NCBI GenBank assembly: GCA_006937955.1
Contig: SSNP01000011.1
Coordinates: 1,157,863-1,221,862, forward strand
Length of the DNA: 64,000 nt
Source: Pachypanchax playfairii
Taxonomy: Eukaryota; Chordata; Actinopteri; Cyprinodontiformes; Aplocheilidae
Direction: 5' to 3'
Of this stretch, positions 24,301 to 39,300 are shown one piece after another. The notes beneath the pieces are model-generated. The model was not told where the DNA came from. It searched no databases and saw only the letters and a list, made by a program, of their open reading frames with translations. The stretch's first letter is position 1; the number at the start of each line of letters is the position of its first letter. A program made the translations under genes and the position numbers.

Positions 24301-27300
24301 GAATAACAATTAATAATTTAGAAATAAACAGCACACTATGTGGCATCTTTTATCATTTCACAAAACTACTTTTTGATACTTTCTTTTCTACGACACTTTG
24401 AGTTTTAGTGGTGATGTGTGAATTAGTTCAAGTTTATTCCTTAATGCTAACTGTCTCAAAGCATTTTTTTGTTTTTAAATAGGCAATAAATTGCTTAGTT
24501 TTTTCTAAAAAGTTACAAACTGACAAATAACTATTTAACTTTTGAGTAACTGTGATAATCTTTCAAAATCCTTCTACACAGACAAAAAAACGAGCCATTA
24601 CTACATTCTGCCATTGTGGAAAACATTTATCAACATAGAACATTTATTTTGAAGTGTTTGCCTGAACTTATATACTAATTATATATACTATAATATATAA
24701 TCTAATATATATATGTACTTATATAGTACTTAAGCATTGACCTGTATTTACTGAAATCCTTGCATCAACAAACGTAGTAAATATTACAAAATGCAATGAA
24801 GCATTGTGACAAAAACACACACATTTTTAATACTTGTTGGTGATTTATTTTTTAACTTAAATACATCCCCCTAAAAAAAAAAGAAACAAGAAAAAACAAG
24901 AAAAAAAAACTCTGAAACTCTGAAAAACATTGCAATGCCAGTATTAGATACTAAATTCAACATTTTTCCAATGATAGTTTCACTTGTTTTCTTTACATTA
25001 GGGAAAATGGAACTTTAAAAAACGGCCTGAATTTCTTTTCCCACCATACCCTTCAGGGCTTCCGTAGCAGTGGATCCTCCTTAAGACAGATAAAACTCAC
25101 ACAGCTGAAATGAAACTTTAATGCAATAAAATGACTATATCAAATAAGAGACCATAATTTATTCACACGTTTTGTATTCACGTGGCATTTAAAAGTGAAT
25201 TTAACAGATTAGGAGGATGTGATTTTATTAAATAATTATTTTGACAAGTTGAACCTGCCTGGGTATTTATTCACGCACAGAGGGCCTCGGATATAGAGAA
25301 AGAATTCTCTTATAAAAGGTTCTTTTAAAAAATAAGTTTCCCAAGGTTACATAGGAAAGATTCATTGGATTAATTTAGTTCATCTCAATAAAACAAAAGC
25401 ATATGTATGGAGATTACTAATCACAAGAAAACCAGCTTGGTTATATTAAGATTTAAAAAAATAACTAACCCCCTACATATTAAAACCTGTAGTCTTGTCT
25501 GTTTGCGGCTGCTATTCTCAGAACTACAGATATCAGTTTTGCCTCTGATGGTTTTAATGGTACATTCACTTGAGGTGAAGTTTAGAAATTCCATTAAGAT
25601 ATTGATGTTTAGGACAGGACGCTCAAAGTTTTACTATAGTTTGTTCTTTGTTTAGGGGAAAGCTTAAGGTTTAAGGTTAAGCTCAGAAGCCTTTTTAATT
25701 CTTTGATGTCCTACTCAGCTGATCACTTGTCCTCAGATGGCCTATATGCTAAAGCACTTGCATTTATTTCTTTATTTTACAAATGTTGATGAGAATTAAA
25801 TTCTTCAGTTATGTTATTGTTCCAAGAAGTGTGGCTATTAGATGTTCCCAGAGGGAAAAAGCCTATTTTAACTTTAATATTTTTATCCCACAGATTTGAG
25901 CAGCAAAGAAATGACTGACAGCAGGAGCCCTGTGCCTTTCCCTGTCTTCTTGCCAGTCAGCTATGAGGTGCGGGATGCTGATTATCTCTTCCTTAAGGAG
26001 GCTGGACAGGACTTCATGAGGAACTCCAGCATGCAGAGTCACACGCAGCCCTTTGTTATTTTGAGAGCCAGCCGCCAGCCATCTGTCAGGGCCAGCTATG
26101 GTACTATGTCCACACAGAGACTTGTGCCTCTGGATCTGGTGCAGTCTATGCAGCTCTTTAATGCCCCGGAAATCTTTACATTTAACTGGAAAATCCAGGC
26201 CTTTGTGCTGACACCTCGGGTTTTCTCCTCCAAACCCAAAGTGCGGGTCCTCTTTTATGTCGCAGGGAGGGATTGGAGCAAGGGTGAGGGACCTGTGGAC
26301 GAGTTACCATGTGTGACATTATATGCTTTCTGGCAAACACAGGAGGTAAGGGGTTCCTGTGCCATTGGAGGTGAGAGGGGAACATGTATGGCTGAGCTAG
26401 TTCCTGAGCCTGGCTGGTTTACTCCAGGTTCAGAGGGCACCAGCAGGGAAAGGCAGAATCAATCTGCAGGGAACCCAGTGGAACTGTACTACCAAGCTCA
26501 ACCTAGAGAACAAGGGAAGTGTAATTCTGTGAATGGAAGTCGTTGGAGTGGTTCCCAGCAGCAGACGGAAAATATTCCCGTCACTCCTATGCAGAGGATA
26601 GGAAGTGTGCATCTACTGCAGGTACCTAAAGGAATGGCAACACTTTCAAGGCTAAAGCTTGGCAACGCCATCGTCATACGGACATCCTCCAAACCTCTGA
26701 AGAAGACTGACATCGCCACTTTCTACATCCTCATGGCCAGTTCTGCTCAGCTGACCAACTTCACTCTCAGGTATATCTGTGTTTGCTGTCCCTTCACAGT
26801 CTGAAGCAATTATGTGAATGAATACAGTACCGGGTACAACTACTCAAAAAAACACTATCAAGTGCCACTGACCGTATTAGTCATCTTCCCTAATTCATGT
26901 ACTAATCCGGTGGCATAAAATATAAGACCATATCAGGCCCAGTGAGATGTAGAATGGATTATGGCATTTCTCTGAAAATATCATGGTGGTCTTTCTGAGA
27001 AAGGAGATAGATTATTTGCATGAGTGCAACTCTATGAATTACAGGCTGCTTCAAGAGTGGTAGCCATCAAGGTTGACATGGATCAAATAAAGTCACGTGG
27101 GGTTTATTATTTCAGCATCTGTATCAGATAAACTCTGCTGACTGTATGAAGATTGTAGGGATTAGTAGCAAGGCTCTGGAAACATGTAAGCCACTTGTCT
27201 CATTCTGCAGGGCGACATGTGTCTATTTAGCTGAAGATGAGAGCATTTGCTAAACCCCATGTGGTCCCTCTCTTACTGGTATTTGTGACATTCTTAAAAA

Positions 27301-30300
27301 CAGACAAATCTCGTGATAATTTAAAATAAAACCTCAAAATTTTCTCTGTTCTCAAGTTTTAACACAGTGAGTTTGTTACTCCACTTTCCAGGGGAAATGA
27401 TGCAACATGGGAGATAAGCACCTTAAAACTAGAAGTAAAGTAAATGAAAAGCTTCCAGCCTGCTCTCACGGTCTCATTAATGTTTTCATGGTCATCTGCA
27501 GCCTTTTGTTGTCATCATCCAGACGCAGATCAAACAGAACTCCACGCCAGCACAGCTTGCTTCACTGAGGTGAGCTGTCAGAGCAGACAAGCAGAGATGT
27601 GTGCTAACCTGATTACAAACTGATTTTTTTGTTATTATTCAAGACACTATCTGTTTTAGTCCAAGCAGGTGAATAATGATCTGCCAGGAGGCATGCAAGG
27701 CTTTTTCTCTAACAGTTAATAATTGGATTTGTTTGAGCTTGTCATAAATCTGTCTGCATTTTTGAGTGATGTCCAGGAAAACTTTAAGTCTGGTTAAACA
27801 AGAAAGTCCATGAAAACTTGTGTTTAAAAGGTTCATAGAGAATAGTCAAAGTGTGTTCTTATATACCAAAAATCCAAATCAATACTCACTGAGAAATAAA
27901 TCCTGTCTGAGTTATTTGCACTTTGACTGGTTTCAGCTGAGGTGAGCAGGTGAGAAGACATCATGAATTATTAAATCCTTTTTTTTTTCCTATGCAGTGT
28001 AAATGTTAAAAATGTTAAATATTGACTGAATAGACACCCGTTTGTAAATTGACAGTCCTCCTCATAAGTTTTGAAACATTTCTCTTGAGTATTTGTGCAA
28101 AGCACATCTATAGCAGCTCCAAGTGTTATATTCCACATTTCACTGTATTTCCTGGTGGGCTTGTCTTTGTGTGGTCGATCAGCTGGGGCACATAATCAGT
28201 ACGTATTTTAAAAGGTTAAGTCTTGTATTTGTCTTAATTATCTGGTTTTCTTTTTTCTTCCCTGTCACTTTACTTTAGCTGAAGCAATGAAGCCAAAAAC
28301 AAAAACCTAATTTCCCCTTTTTCATCCTGTCGCTTTTAATCATTGTTGTTTTTTTCTCATTTACTTGGTCATCCATAGGAACATGAATTGAAAGCATTAT
28401 TGACACTGAATCCTAATGTCCCATCTTCTACTAAAATCTACAGCTACGTTTGCTTGGAAGTTTGCTAGTACTGTTAACACGATTTTAGTAACTTGTTACA
28501 GTTGTACATTATCATTAGCTAAAATTTGAACATCATATTGACATCCTTTGAGCTCTGTGTAACTCTCTGTTTTCCTTTCAGTTGAATAGTAAGACATTGC
28601 CATCCTCACCCGGTTTATCAGCATATTAACAAGCTTTGTGCAATTAGACTTCAGCAGCTGTCTGTGTGCTTTATCACTGTCTGAACGTCTCATTAGCCTC
28701 TTCTTAACATTTTCTCATCAGCATGATTAACCTGTTACTGATACGTTTTTTAGGATGATTGAAGAAACAGACAAGCAAACGTTGGTCTTTCCAGCAAAAC
28801 AGAGTGTCAACTCTCAGTGATATTGGACTCGGGTTATAATGTATTATAATGATGTCACGTTGTTACCAACAGGAAGGCCGATTAGGTTGCATACCATTAA
28901 TTACAATCGTAGAACTTGTTCTTTTTGCTTTATTGGTTTAAACTTATGAAACTCTGGTGGAACACCTAACTTTTGCATCATATTTCAACAAGCTTTTCAA
29001 CCTGGAAACCTCATCTTTTATCAGTGTAACAAATGGGGCTTTTACATTCATTCTGAGGGCTGCAGTGCCTGCCATCTGGCAGCAGCACTGGCATGAAGAT
29101 CTCCCCAACTCCCTGAACTGCTCTATAAGTACGACGAGAACGATGCTGATGGCCAGCCATCAGACTGGCTAAACGTTGGACATTTGCCTGCCAAATTAAT
29201 GACTGCATCTGTTTATGATTGCGTTGGGGTTTACAGGCAGCGCTGTGGCCCCACAGTGGTGCACAAAGATCACAAATTTAAGAATGGAAACATAAAATTT
29301 TATCAGAGCAGTAATTAATAACCTTATGTAGGGTCTCCACTGGAGCCTTGACGGAATGCATAGAGGTCTGAATGTCACATGGAGAAATCATCGAGAATTT
29401 AGCTTCTCTGCTCAAGCTGAGTGTTTGCTTTGTTGTGTAAATCTTTTTCTATTGGGGACCAATTGTTTGCAGTCAATGTAAGTCTGAAAAGCATTGCATT
29501 CCACAGGACCATAAAGACCAAGGGCCATAATTGTGTTGGGTATAATTGATAGTATGTTTGTGTAAGTATTTGTGTACCAGTTCTCAGTACTGATGCATTG
29601 ACATAAATCCTTATTTATCATACAAACATGTGTAGATGAGGTGAATGAAGAGTATGTAAAAGGTGAAACACTAGTTGCCACTCATACCTTGCCTGGTCAG
29701 AAGTGAGATGGATGGTTGGTGTAACACCTGAGAGCTGCTTTTCACATGGACTGTCAGCTTCAGTCTCCATAGCCATCCATCTTCTCTGCCCCAGTGCCTC
29801 CCCCTGCCCACTGCATCCTCAGGGCCTGCTAACTAAAGCCATGGAGACTGGTTTTTGCTCCCAACCACTTCGAAGAAAAAAATGCCTGTTCCAGTCACAT
29901 GGGATTTTTTTTTTTCTACCAAGGGTGAAAAAAGAGACTTTGGGCTTGTTGCTGCCACTTTTTATTAAGTAAACCCTTCTCCTCTCAGCTCAATATGCTG
30001 AGGTGTTTCCTTATGGCAGGGTTCATATTCAGAGGCCATTACTAGATTAACTATCCTCATAAGCTTTTCCATTATCATACTGAAAATGCCATCCTTCTTG
30101 ACTGACTAATTACAGCAGAATAAAGGTTTTAAGTTTTTTCTAAAGCTAAATCAAACTGCACAATCCCACTATAATTACTATTCTCTGACGTCAGCAGTAT
30201 TACAATTAAATCTAAAAAAAGAACTAGTGTTGTTTGTCAGCTAGATACTGTGACACTGGAGAAAAAAACTGTAAAGTTTTATGAAATTTACAGGTGCTAA

Positions 30301-33300
30301 ATAAAGACAACAAGCTGATACATTTCTTCAAAATACAAGAGAAGCAAAATGTTACTAGATTTACATATTTATTGAAAATTGTATCTGTGGGCGTTGAATT
30401 TCTATTAATATAGTAATTGGGTATGACGACTTTCAACTTTTGTTTTCTGATCCAAATCAGGAATCTGCAGTTCTTTAATTGGAACATTATTCATTCCCCT
30501 GTTCATCTAAATTAGTATGTTTTTCTCCTCAGTTGTTGACTCTGTTAGATACTGGAAGACTATTCTATTCTGTCACTCAGTATAAAGCACAGTTAAGCGA
30601 GTTTCGGGATATAAACTGAAAGGTGGACCTTTGGCTGCAGCAGGACCTTCATTCTAAGGTTGCTGTTCAAAGGTCAAGGTGACTTGATAGGCAAGAGTTC
30701 TTTTTTTGTTTTTCCTGTTCCAGTTGACCTGGTTGAGATCCGGATTATTTTCTTATGACAACTGACAGCTGAATTAAGTACGACTGCTCCTCATTTCAGA
30801 GCCAACAATATACAAGTAGCTGTTTGTCGGTAGCAGGGAGGCCATAACAAAAAGAACCATATGAAATAGTTTACGACATTCTCCTGTTTTTTAAACTCTC
30901 CAGGTACCAATGTGAAGGGATGTGATAGCTTTTGTTCAAAGGAAGCCCCAATTCACAAAGACCAAACTCTTCAACCCTCCCAGTGATTTCTTACTTACAT
31001 CCATGTATCAGAAAATCGAAGATATCCTCTCACACATGCTCTGACTGGTTACAAAAGAGAAGACCTAGTGTCAGCTGGTCATAATCTTTTGGCTGACTGT
31101 TTGACTATTGTTAAAAAAAACTGATCTGTAAAACTAAAGCATTCAGCTGTGTGCAATTGTCTCCAAATGGTTTTTATGTAGAGGTCATACATTACGCTTA
31201 ATGATTTTCTCTCTTAGCCTTGTCTTCTCGTTGTGAACTCACGTTATTCAGCTTCTGCTGTGAGCAGCTGGAATGGAAACCGTCAGTCTCTAGGGTCATA
31301 ATGGCACCAGCTTACATACAAACTGACAGACGATTCATTCCTTTTTAATTGGGACCTTTAACCTGTGAGCTCATCATCTTTCTGAACTTAAAACAGCCAG
31401 ATTCATTCATTGATAAACGAAAAGGACATACTGTGTTGCACCCCCGCTGTTAAGACAGCAGATCACAACAAACAGTGTTGCTGCACAGCAGATGTTCTAA
31501 TTTTTGTCCAGTTTAGACCGTCTATCATCTACTAAAAGATGGATATGCAGATGAAAAATCTTGATATGTGAACTCAAAAATGACGATAGAAAATGATGAT
31601 GACTGCATGTTCTTTTTCTTTTACTGTACTGAACAGGGACCACAATTTAATTTTATTCTTCCAACTTCAGAAACTAAGACCAAAAGCCAATAGCTAGAGA
31701 AGTGCTCAGATTGCTGCTGCTCTTATCGTAGATTACGCTTCCTTAGAGACTCATAATGCGCTCAACTCTTGTGTTTATCTCGAAGATTGGGAGATAAACC
31801 GCGCAGCTTTACACCCGGATCAAAACCAAAGAATTAAACATTAATTTTTCTTTTTTTGGAAGAACCTCTTACTCTGTTTGTGAGCAAGACTTCTAAGAGC
31901 TTTACAAAACCAAATAAAAAGATTCTACACATGGAGTTTTATTGTTGCAACAGCGGGTTGGATTTTTATACTTTTACCTGCGTGACTCTGCTGAACCTTG
32001 CAATTCTTACAGAGGACTATCTCATTAACGTTTGACCTACTGCAAGCTGCTTATGCTCGGGAAAGCCCACTGGGAAGGTCTGTCTGGCTGCGTAATGCAC
32101 AGCATTTACAAATTAGAGGCCAAGAAAACTAATAATCCATCAGCACATTTTAAATCATGAGGGCTCCAAACGGTAAACAGATAGGACAATGTTTTCTTTT
32201 CCCCTCGAACTGAAAGATGGTCATTTGTTTTCTGTATCTTGTCACATACATACATATCGACCACAGTCTTGACCTTTTCATGGCTGGTGTTTTACAGAGC
32301 ACTGGTGAAGAAAGGTGTGACCTTTCGAACGGCTACACCTAGTAACTCCTTACTCTGGGACATCACTCTGGATATGGGTGCAGATGGAGCCATTGCTGTT
32401 ATTTGTCAGAGGAAGGCCCCCATTCCTGGGAAACGGTGAGCATAGATAAACGTTTGATTTGCTGATTTATTATAATTACATGTGATTCATTTCTGTACTT
32501 TTCTGAAAGTATTGCTATTTAAAACAAAAATGTTTAGTTACAAGATTTTTTGCTCCTAAGAAAAAAAGTCAGTGAACACATCTGATATTAGCTGACTGCT
32601 CACTGTCCCAGAAGGACATTTCTTATATTTGCTGGCTGCAGGTGCTCCTGTAAACCCCTTGCAAATGGGTTTTTATCTACTTTAGCTTTGTTGCTAAAGA
32701 CTTTTTCCATCCACTGGTCTTATTTCTAAACATTTACCAGATGTATATGTTGACGTAAAACACATTTTACCAGGATACCTGAAAGGATTGCAGGACTGTA
32801 GTGAACCATATTGATGCAACATTAAAACTATTTACAAGACATCTGCAAGGTTAGTCTACTCAAATGCAGCTCTTAGGGCTTCTTAGAGGTTAATCTCATT
32901 AAACAGGGCTACAACTTATCTTTGATGTCTCTTCTACTTCAGGAGCTTTATTTCATTTCACTGGATCAACTGAGTTCAGATTAGAGTTAAATAGGTGACT
33001 TAGTTTTTAACTGTTTAAGTTAAGCTATTAGACTTCATCTTCTGGATCGCCAATCAACACTCCCCTGGTAATGTCAGGTTATTATTTATTATTTATAAAA
33101 GTTGAGATGCTGTGAACAATGTTTTAGTTTGGTTTTCGGACAGATAAATATTTATTTTGTTTTAGTATTTTGGGCAGAAAGTTCCATAAAATGGAATGTA
33201 GAAGGCTCGATCTCTTTATGTCACAAACTGTGACCTATAAAACAGTTAGCAAGGCACTGTCTGTGGTTGCTCATGGGTAAGAGGGTTTATAGGTCAACAG

Positions 33301-36300
33301 GTGTGTTTTGTTATAAGGGAAAAGGCAATCCAATCCAAACAGAATCTAACTACGAGCCAGACCAGCACAGAATGTTTTTATGGGTTTTATTCACTCTAAT
33401 GAACCCAGCTGCAACATTTTGATCCAACTAGAGGTGATAGGGATTCCATAACTGACACCTACTTAAAGTACATTACAGTAGTAATATAAATATTCAAAGT
33501 ATTCAAAGAAATGACCAGATCCTAATGCTGTGTGGAGCTACAGTCATTATAACACAAAACATTGTTTTACCTGATCATCAAAACTGAATTTAGAATCAAA
33601 TTTAATACTTAGATCAATGGGCACTAAAGTGATTATTATTTGATAGACTGCATACAAGACAGGAAGACTTTACAAAACCAGGCAGAGTGATTATAGCTGA
33701 ATTAAAGAAAACTCTGAGACAAGAAGGAATTTAATCAAGGCGGGTGTTATTGACAGGTTCTTTAGGTATGTTCCACCGAATGTTTAGAAACGATAACATG
33801 TTGAAGTTTTATATGCTGGCTAAGAATATGCATGTAAATGAAGAACAGAATGGGACCATGGACTGAACCTTGAAGTACGCAATAACCTAAGTGAGCCATT
33901 GAGAACATATTATCATTAAGAATAAATGAAAGAGTTTTGTAAAAAAAAAAGATGTGTGTAAATTTAGAGCAAAGTTCCTAATTCCTGACAACAGGTCTGG
34001 AAGCAAGAGGATACAACAATGAATACTATATTTGCAGTTATTTAAAGATAAAGTATCAGGGTTATTGTTATTTAAATAGAAAGAACCAATAAGAAGAAAA
34101 AAAAACAAAAAACAGTTTAGTAGGATTGATATCAGAAAATATTTGTTCAAATACAATAATCCAATATGATGCAGATCAAAAAGACTAAAATAGGGTGAAA
34201 AACTATATACACAAATTGTTCTTAGATAATTGGATATAAGATTAAATTAGAAAAGCAGTTTAGGGGGAAAAATCTCTTTCACAAAACTATCTTCAACTTC
34301 AACTAAGGACAGTTAAATGGATGGAATAAAACAAAAGGCATTCTGGACAAGGTCATGTCAGAACCATCATAATGTCACAAACCTCTGTGAGAGAAAAAAA
34401 ATCAATAGGACAAGTGGGCTAAAGAAGGGGGATAACAGGCCAGTGCAAGTCTACTAAGTTTATGCTTTTGAATTCACAAGAGTTTATCTTATCACTCGTT
34501 TTTCCTATTTTGAAGATGTTTCACCTTCTTCAGTTCTGATCAAGGTTGGAAGTTTCTGTTTTTTAAGTCATAAAGTTCTGACACACCCATCCTGAGAGAT
34601 GTTTTTTAATCTTGCTTCAGGTAGAAACATAGATGGTGTCTGTGGTCAGGGAACTTCATTTGATCCTTCAACTCCTGCAGCTTTCTCAGGATGTTCTTCA
34701 CCAAATGAAAAACAAAAAGTCTTTATCATAAAAGCAACTGGACTCATTAACCTTCGACTGTCAACCAAAAGGCTTTTTCAGTTCGGATTAAAGTTTGACT
34801 GAATGACTTAAAGACTGGGAACAGAACTGAAGAAGATTCTTGGANNNNNNNNNNTGCATGTTCTTTTTCTTTTACTGTACTGAACAGGGACCACAATTTA
34901 ATTTTATTCTTCCAACTTCAGAAACTAAGACCAAAAGCCAATAGCTAGAGAAGTGCTCAGATTGCTGCTGCTCTTATCGTAGATTACGCTTCCTTAGAGA
35001 CTCATAATGCGCTCAACTCTTGTGTTTATCTCGAAGATTGGGAGATAAACCGCGCAGCTTTACACCCGGATCAAAACCAAAGAATTAAACATTAATTTTT
35101 CTTTTTTTGGAAGAACCTCTTACTCTGTTTGTGAGCAAGACTTCTAAGAGCTTTACAAAACCAAATAAAAAGATTCTACACATGGAGTTTTATTGTTGCA
35201 ACAGCGGGTTGGATTTTTATACTTTTACCTGCGTGACTCTGCTGAACCTTGCAATTCTTACAGAGGACTATCTCATTAACGTTTGACCTACTGCAAGCTG
35301 CTTATGCTCGGGAAAGCCCACTGGGAAGGTCTGTCTGGCTGCGTAATGCACAGCATTTACAAATTAGAGGCCAAGAAAACTAATAATCCATCAGCACATT
35401 TTAAATCATGAGGGCTCCAAACGGTAAACAGATAGGACAATGTTTTCTTTTCCCCTCGAACTGAAAGATGGTCATTTGTTTTCTGTATCTTGTCACATAC
35501 ATACATATCGACCACAGTCTTGACCTTTTCATGGCTGGTGTTTTACAGAGCACTGGTGAAGAAAGGTGTGACCTTTCGAACGGCTACACCTAGTAACTCC
35601 TTACTCTGGGACATCACTCTGGATATGGGTGCAGATGGAGCCATTGCTGTTATTTGTCAGAGGAAGGCCCCCATTCCTGGGAAACGGTGAGCATAGATAA
35701 ACGTTTGATTTGCTGATTTATTATAATTACATGTGATTCATTTCTGTACTTTTCTGAAAGTATTGCTATTTAAAACAAAAATGTTTAGTTACAAGATTTT
35801 TTGCTCCTAAGAAAAAAAGTCAGTGAACACATCTGATATTAGCTGACTGCTCACTGTCCCAGAAGGACATTTCTTATATTTGCTGGCTGCAGGTGCTCCT
35901 GTAAACCCCTTGCAAATGGGTTTTTATCTACTTTAGCTTTGTTGCTAAAGACTTTTTCCATCCACTGGTCTTATTTCTAAACATTTACCAGATGTATATG
36001 TTGACGTAAAACACATTTTACCAGGATACCTGAAAGGATTGCAGGACTGTAGTGAACCATATTGATGCAACATTAAAACTATTTACAAGACATCTGCAAG
36101 GTTAGTCTACTCAAATGCAGCTCTTAGGGCTTCTTAGAGGTTAATCTCATTAAACAGGGCTACAACTTATCTTTGATGTCTCTTCTACTTCAGGAGCTTT
36201 ATTTCATTTCACTGGATCAACTGAGTTCAGATTAGAGTTAAATAGGTGACTTAGTTTTTAACTGTTTAAGTTAAGCTATTAGACTTCATCTTCTGGATCG

Positions 36301-39300
36301 CCAATCAACACTCCCCTGGTAATGTCAGGTTATTATTTATTATTTATAAAAGTTGAGATGCTGTGAACAATGTTTTAGTTTGGTTTTCGGACAGATAAAT
36401 ATTTATTTTGTTTTAGTATTTTGGGCAGAAAGTTCCATAAAATGGAATGTAGAAGGCTCGATCTCTTTATGTCACAAACTGTGACCTATAAAACAGTTAG
36501 CAAGGCACTGTCTGTGGTTGCTCATGGGTAAGAGGGTTTATAGGTCAACAGGTGTGTTTTGTTATAAGGGAAAAGGCAATCCAATCCAAACAGAATCTAA
36601 CTACGAGCCAGACCAGCACAGAATGTTTTTATGGGTTTTATTCACTCTAATGAACCCAGCTGCAACATTTTGATCCAACTAGAGGTGATAGGGATTCCAT
36701 AACTGACACCTACTTAAAGTACATTACAGTAGTAATATAAATATTCAAAGTATTCAAAGAAATGACCAGATCCTAATGCTGTGTGGAGCTACAGTCATTA
36801 TAACACAAAACATTGTTTTACCTGATCATCAAAACTGAATTTAGAATCAAATTTAATACTTAGATCAATGGGCACTAAAGTGATTATTATTTGATAGACT
36901 GCATACAAGACAGGAAGACTTTACAAAACCAGGCAGAGTGATTATAGCTGAATTAAAGAAAACTCTGAGACAAGAAGGAATTTAATCAAGGCGGGTGTTA
37001 TTGACAGGTTCTTTAGGTATGTTCCACCGAATGTTTAGAAACGATAACATGTTGAAGTTTTATATGCTGGCTAAGAATATGCATGTAAATGAAGAACAGA
37101 ATGGGACCATGGACTGAACCTTGAAGTACGCAATAACCTAAGTGAGCCATTGAGAACATATTATCATTAAGAATAAATGAAAGAGTTTTGTAAAAAAAAA
37201 AGATGTGTGTAAATTTAGAGCAAAGTTCCTAATTCCTGACAACAGGTCTGGAAGCAAGAGGATACAACAATGAATACTATATTTGCAGTTATTTAAAGAT
37301 AAAGTATCAGGGTTATTGTTATTTAAATAGAAAGAACCAATAAGAAGAAAAAAAAACAAAAAACAGTTTAGTAGGATTGATATCAGAAAATATTTGTTCA
37401 AATACAATAATCCAATATGATGCAGATCAAAAAGACTAAAATAGGGTGAAAAACTATATACACAAATTGTTCTTAGATAATTGGATATAAGATTAAATTA
37501 GAAAAGCAGTTTAGGGGGAAAAATCTCTTTCACAAAACTATCTTCAACTTCAACTAAGGACAGTTAAATGGATGGAATAAAACAAAAGGCATTCTGGACA
37601 AGGTCATGTCAGAACCATCATAATGTCACAAACCTCTGTGAGAGAAAAAAAATCAATAGGACAAGTGGGCTAAAGAAGGGGGATAACAGGCCAGTGCAAG
37701 TCTACTAAGTTTATGCTTTTGAATTCACAAGAGTTTATCTTATCACTCGTTTTTCCTATTTTGAAGATGTTTCACCTTCTTCAGTTCTGATCAAGGTTGG
37801 AAGTTTCTGTTTTTTAAGTCATAAAGTTCTGACACACCCATCCTGAGAGATGTTTTTTAATCTTGCTTCAGGTAGAAACATAGATGGTGTCTGTGGTCAG
37901 GGAACTTCATTTGATCCTTCAACTCCTGCAGCTTTCTCAGGATGTTCTTCACCAAATGAAAAACAAAAAGTCTTTATCATAAAAGCAACTGGACTCATTA
38001 ACCTTCGACTGTCAACCAAAAGGCTTTTTCAGTTCGGATTAAAGTTTGACTGAATGACTTAAAGACTGGGAACAGAACTGAAGAAGATTCTTGGACGTGT
38101 CACCTTTCATCCAAGAATCTTCTTCAGTTTGACTGAATGACTTAAAGACTGGGAACAGAACTGAAGAAGATTCTTGGATGAAAGGTGACACGTCTTCAAA
38201 ATAAGAAAAAATGCATCCAGTTACCAGTACTAAGATAAATTATTATGCTGTTCTTGGTGACTGAGAAGCTACACAAATTTTGGTGGAACTATTATTATTG
38301 TCTCAGGCTATTCCACCAATGAATACCATGGAAACAAAGTTCTTACCAGTACTGAGTAGAAACTTGGGAGGTAATGGATTCTCTCATCTTCAGGGGATCA
38401 AACCTGTCTTTTACAAACTTTAGGTGTTTTTTATTTTTCTCTAAAACTACAATGTTTAATGTTAAGAAATATAATACTTGTCATTTCTAATCAGCTGACC
38501 GTCCAACATCTCTCTTAAAGCAGCCATGTTGCTAGTGTACTTCATAAATTTTAGTTGCAATTTAAGCTTGCCAGTGAACCCCACAGCAGATACTTTGAGA
38601 TTGGATTCAAACAGTAAGATTATAACAGCCTTTAGAGCAGCTCCAAGAAAAGATTTTGAGACTAAAGCTCTAATCTGTGTGTGAATGGTGTCCAGTGCTG
38701 GAAAAGAGCAAGCCTGTGCAGCCAAGCTTCACGAAACACAATAAAAACAACAAAAAATGCTCATAATTATAATAGCTATAATACCTTTAGGTAATTATGT
38801 GTTAATCATTTAAATTTTATCAATTGTCTCAAGCTTTACCAGCTTTCAAAAGAGATAAATCTAAATTGGGGTTTATTCAATCTTATTACAATACACTGAA
38901 CTAGTTGGCAAAATTGCTATGACCTCATTATTATGTTTTCCCTATTTGCTGCGGATTATGAATTTGTTTATAACAACATCCTCGTGGGTTTACATATTTT
39001 ATCCCTATTGTCGCTAATCCTAAAAAAAGTAATGAAATTCAATGGACTCCTGCAGAGAGCAACTACTGTCACACCTCTGTGGGAATTTCTTTGACTTTTT
39101 GCTTCGCTCGGTTTAGCAAGATTAGACAGTATTTGGCGTTTCAGTCCACTGAAGCCCCCCCTTTACCCAACCCTGTTTAAAACAGTTTGGGCTTGGACCT
39201 TAATAAACTCACAGACAGATTGCAGGCAATAAAAACCTTGCTGATGAGGTTGTTGATCATTCTCCTGCAAGCTTCACAACAATGACAGAGGGTGTAGCAT

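Larger units (their letters stand above)
31604..34844. repeat. first copy of 3,241-bp direct duplication (probable assembly artefact)
   Basis: This block matches 34855-38095 at a constant offset of 3,251 bp. Every line compared is identical, including homopolymer lengths and both encoded ORFs. Its right end abuts the ten-N gap and the second copy's left end abuts the other side. That geometry is what an unmerged overlap between two neighbouring contigs produces. A recent real tandem duplication is possible but less likely. Confidence 0.85.

Noticed and set aside
25896..26804. 302-codon single-exon gene starting inside tmem132d exon 2
   Set aside because: It begins at a TTG within the exon and ends in intron sequence. 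Splice sites at 25893 and 26771 and phase continuity show it is exon 2 of tmem132d.
32298..35686. genuine exon 3 duplication giving a longer ectodomain
   Set aside because: Copies appear identical including introns and meet at a placeholder gap, and the single-copy protein already has normal family length. Assembly artefact is more likely.
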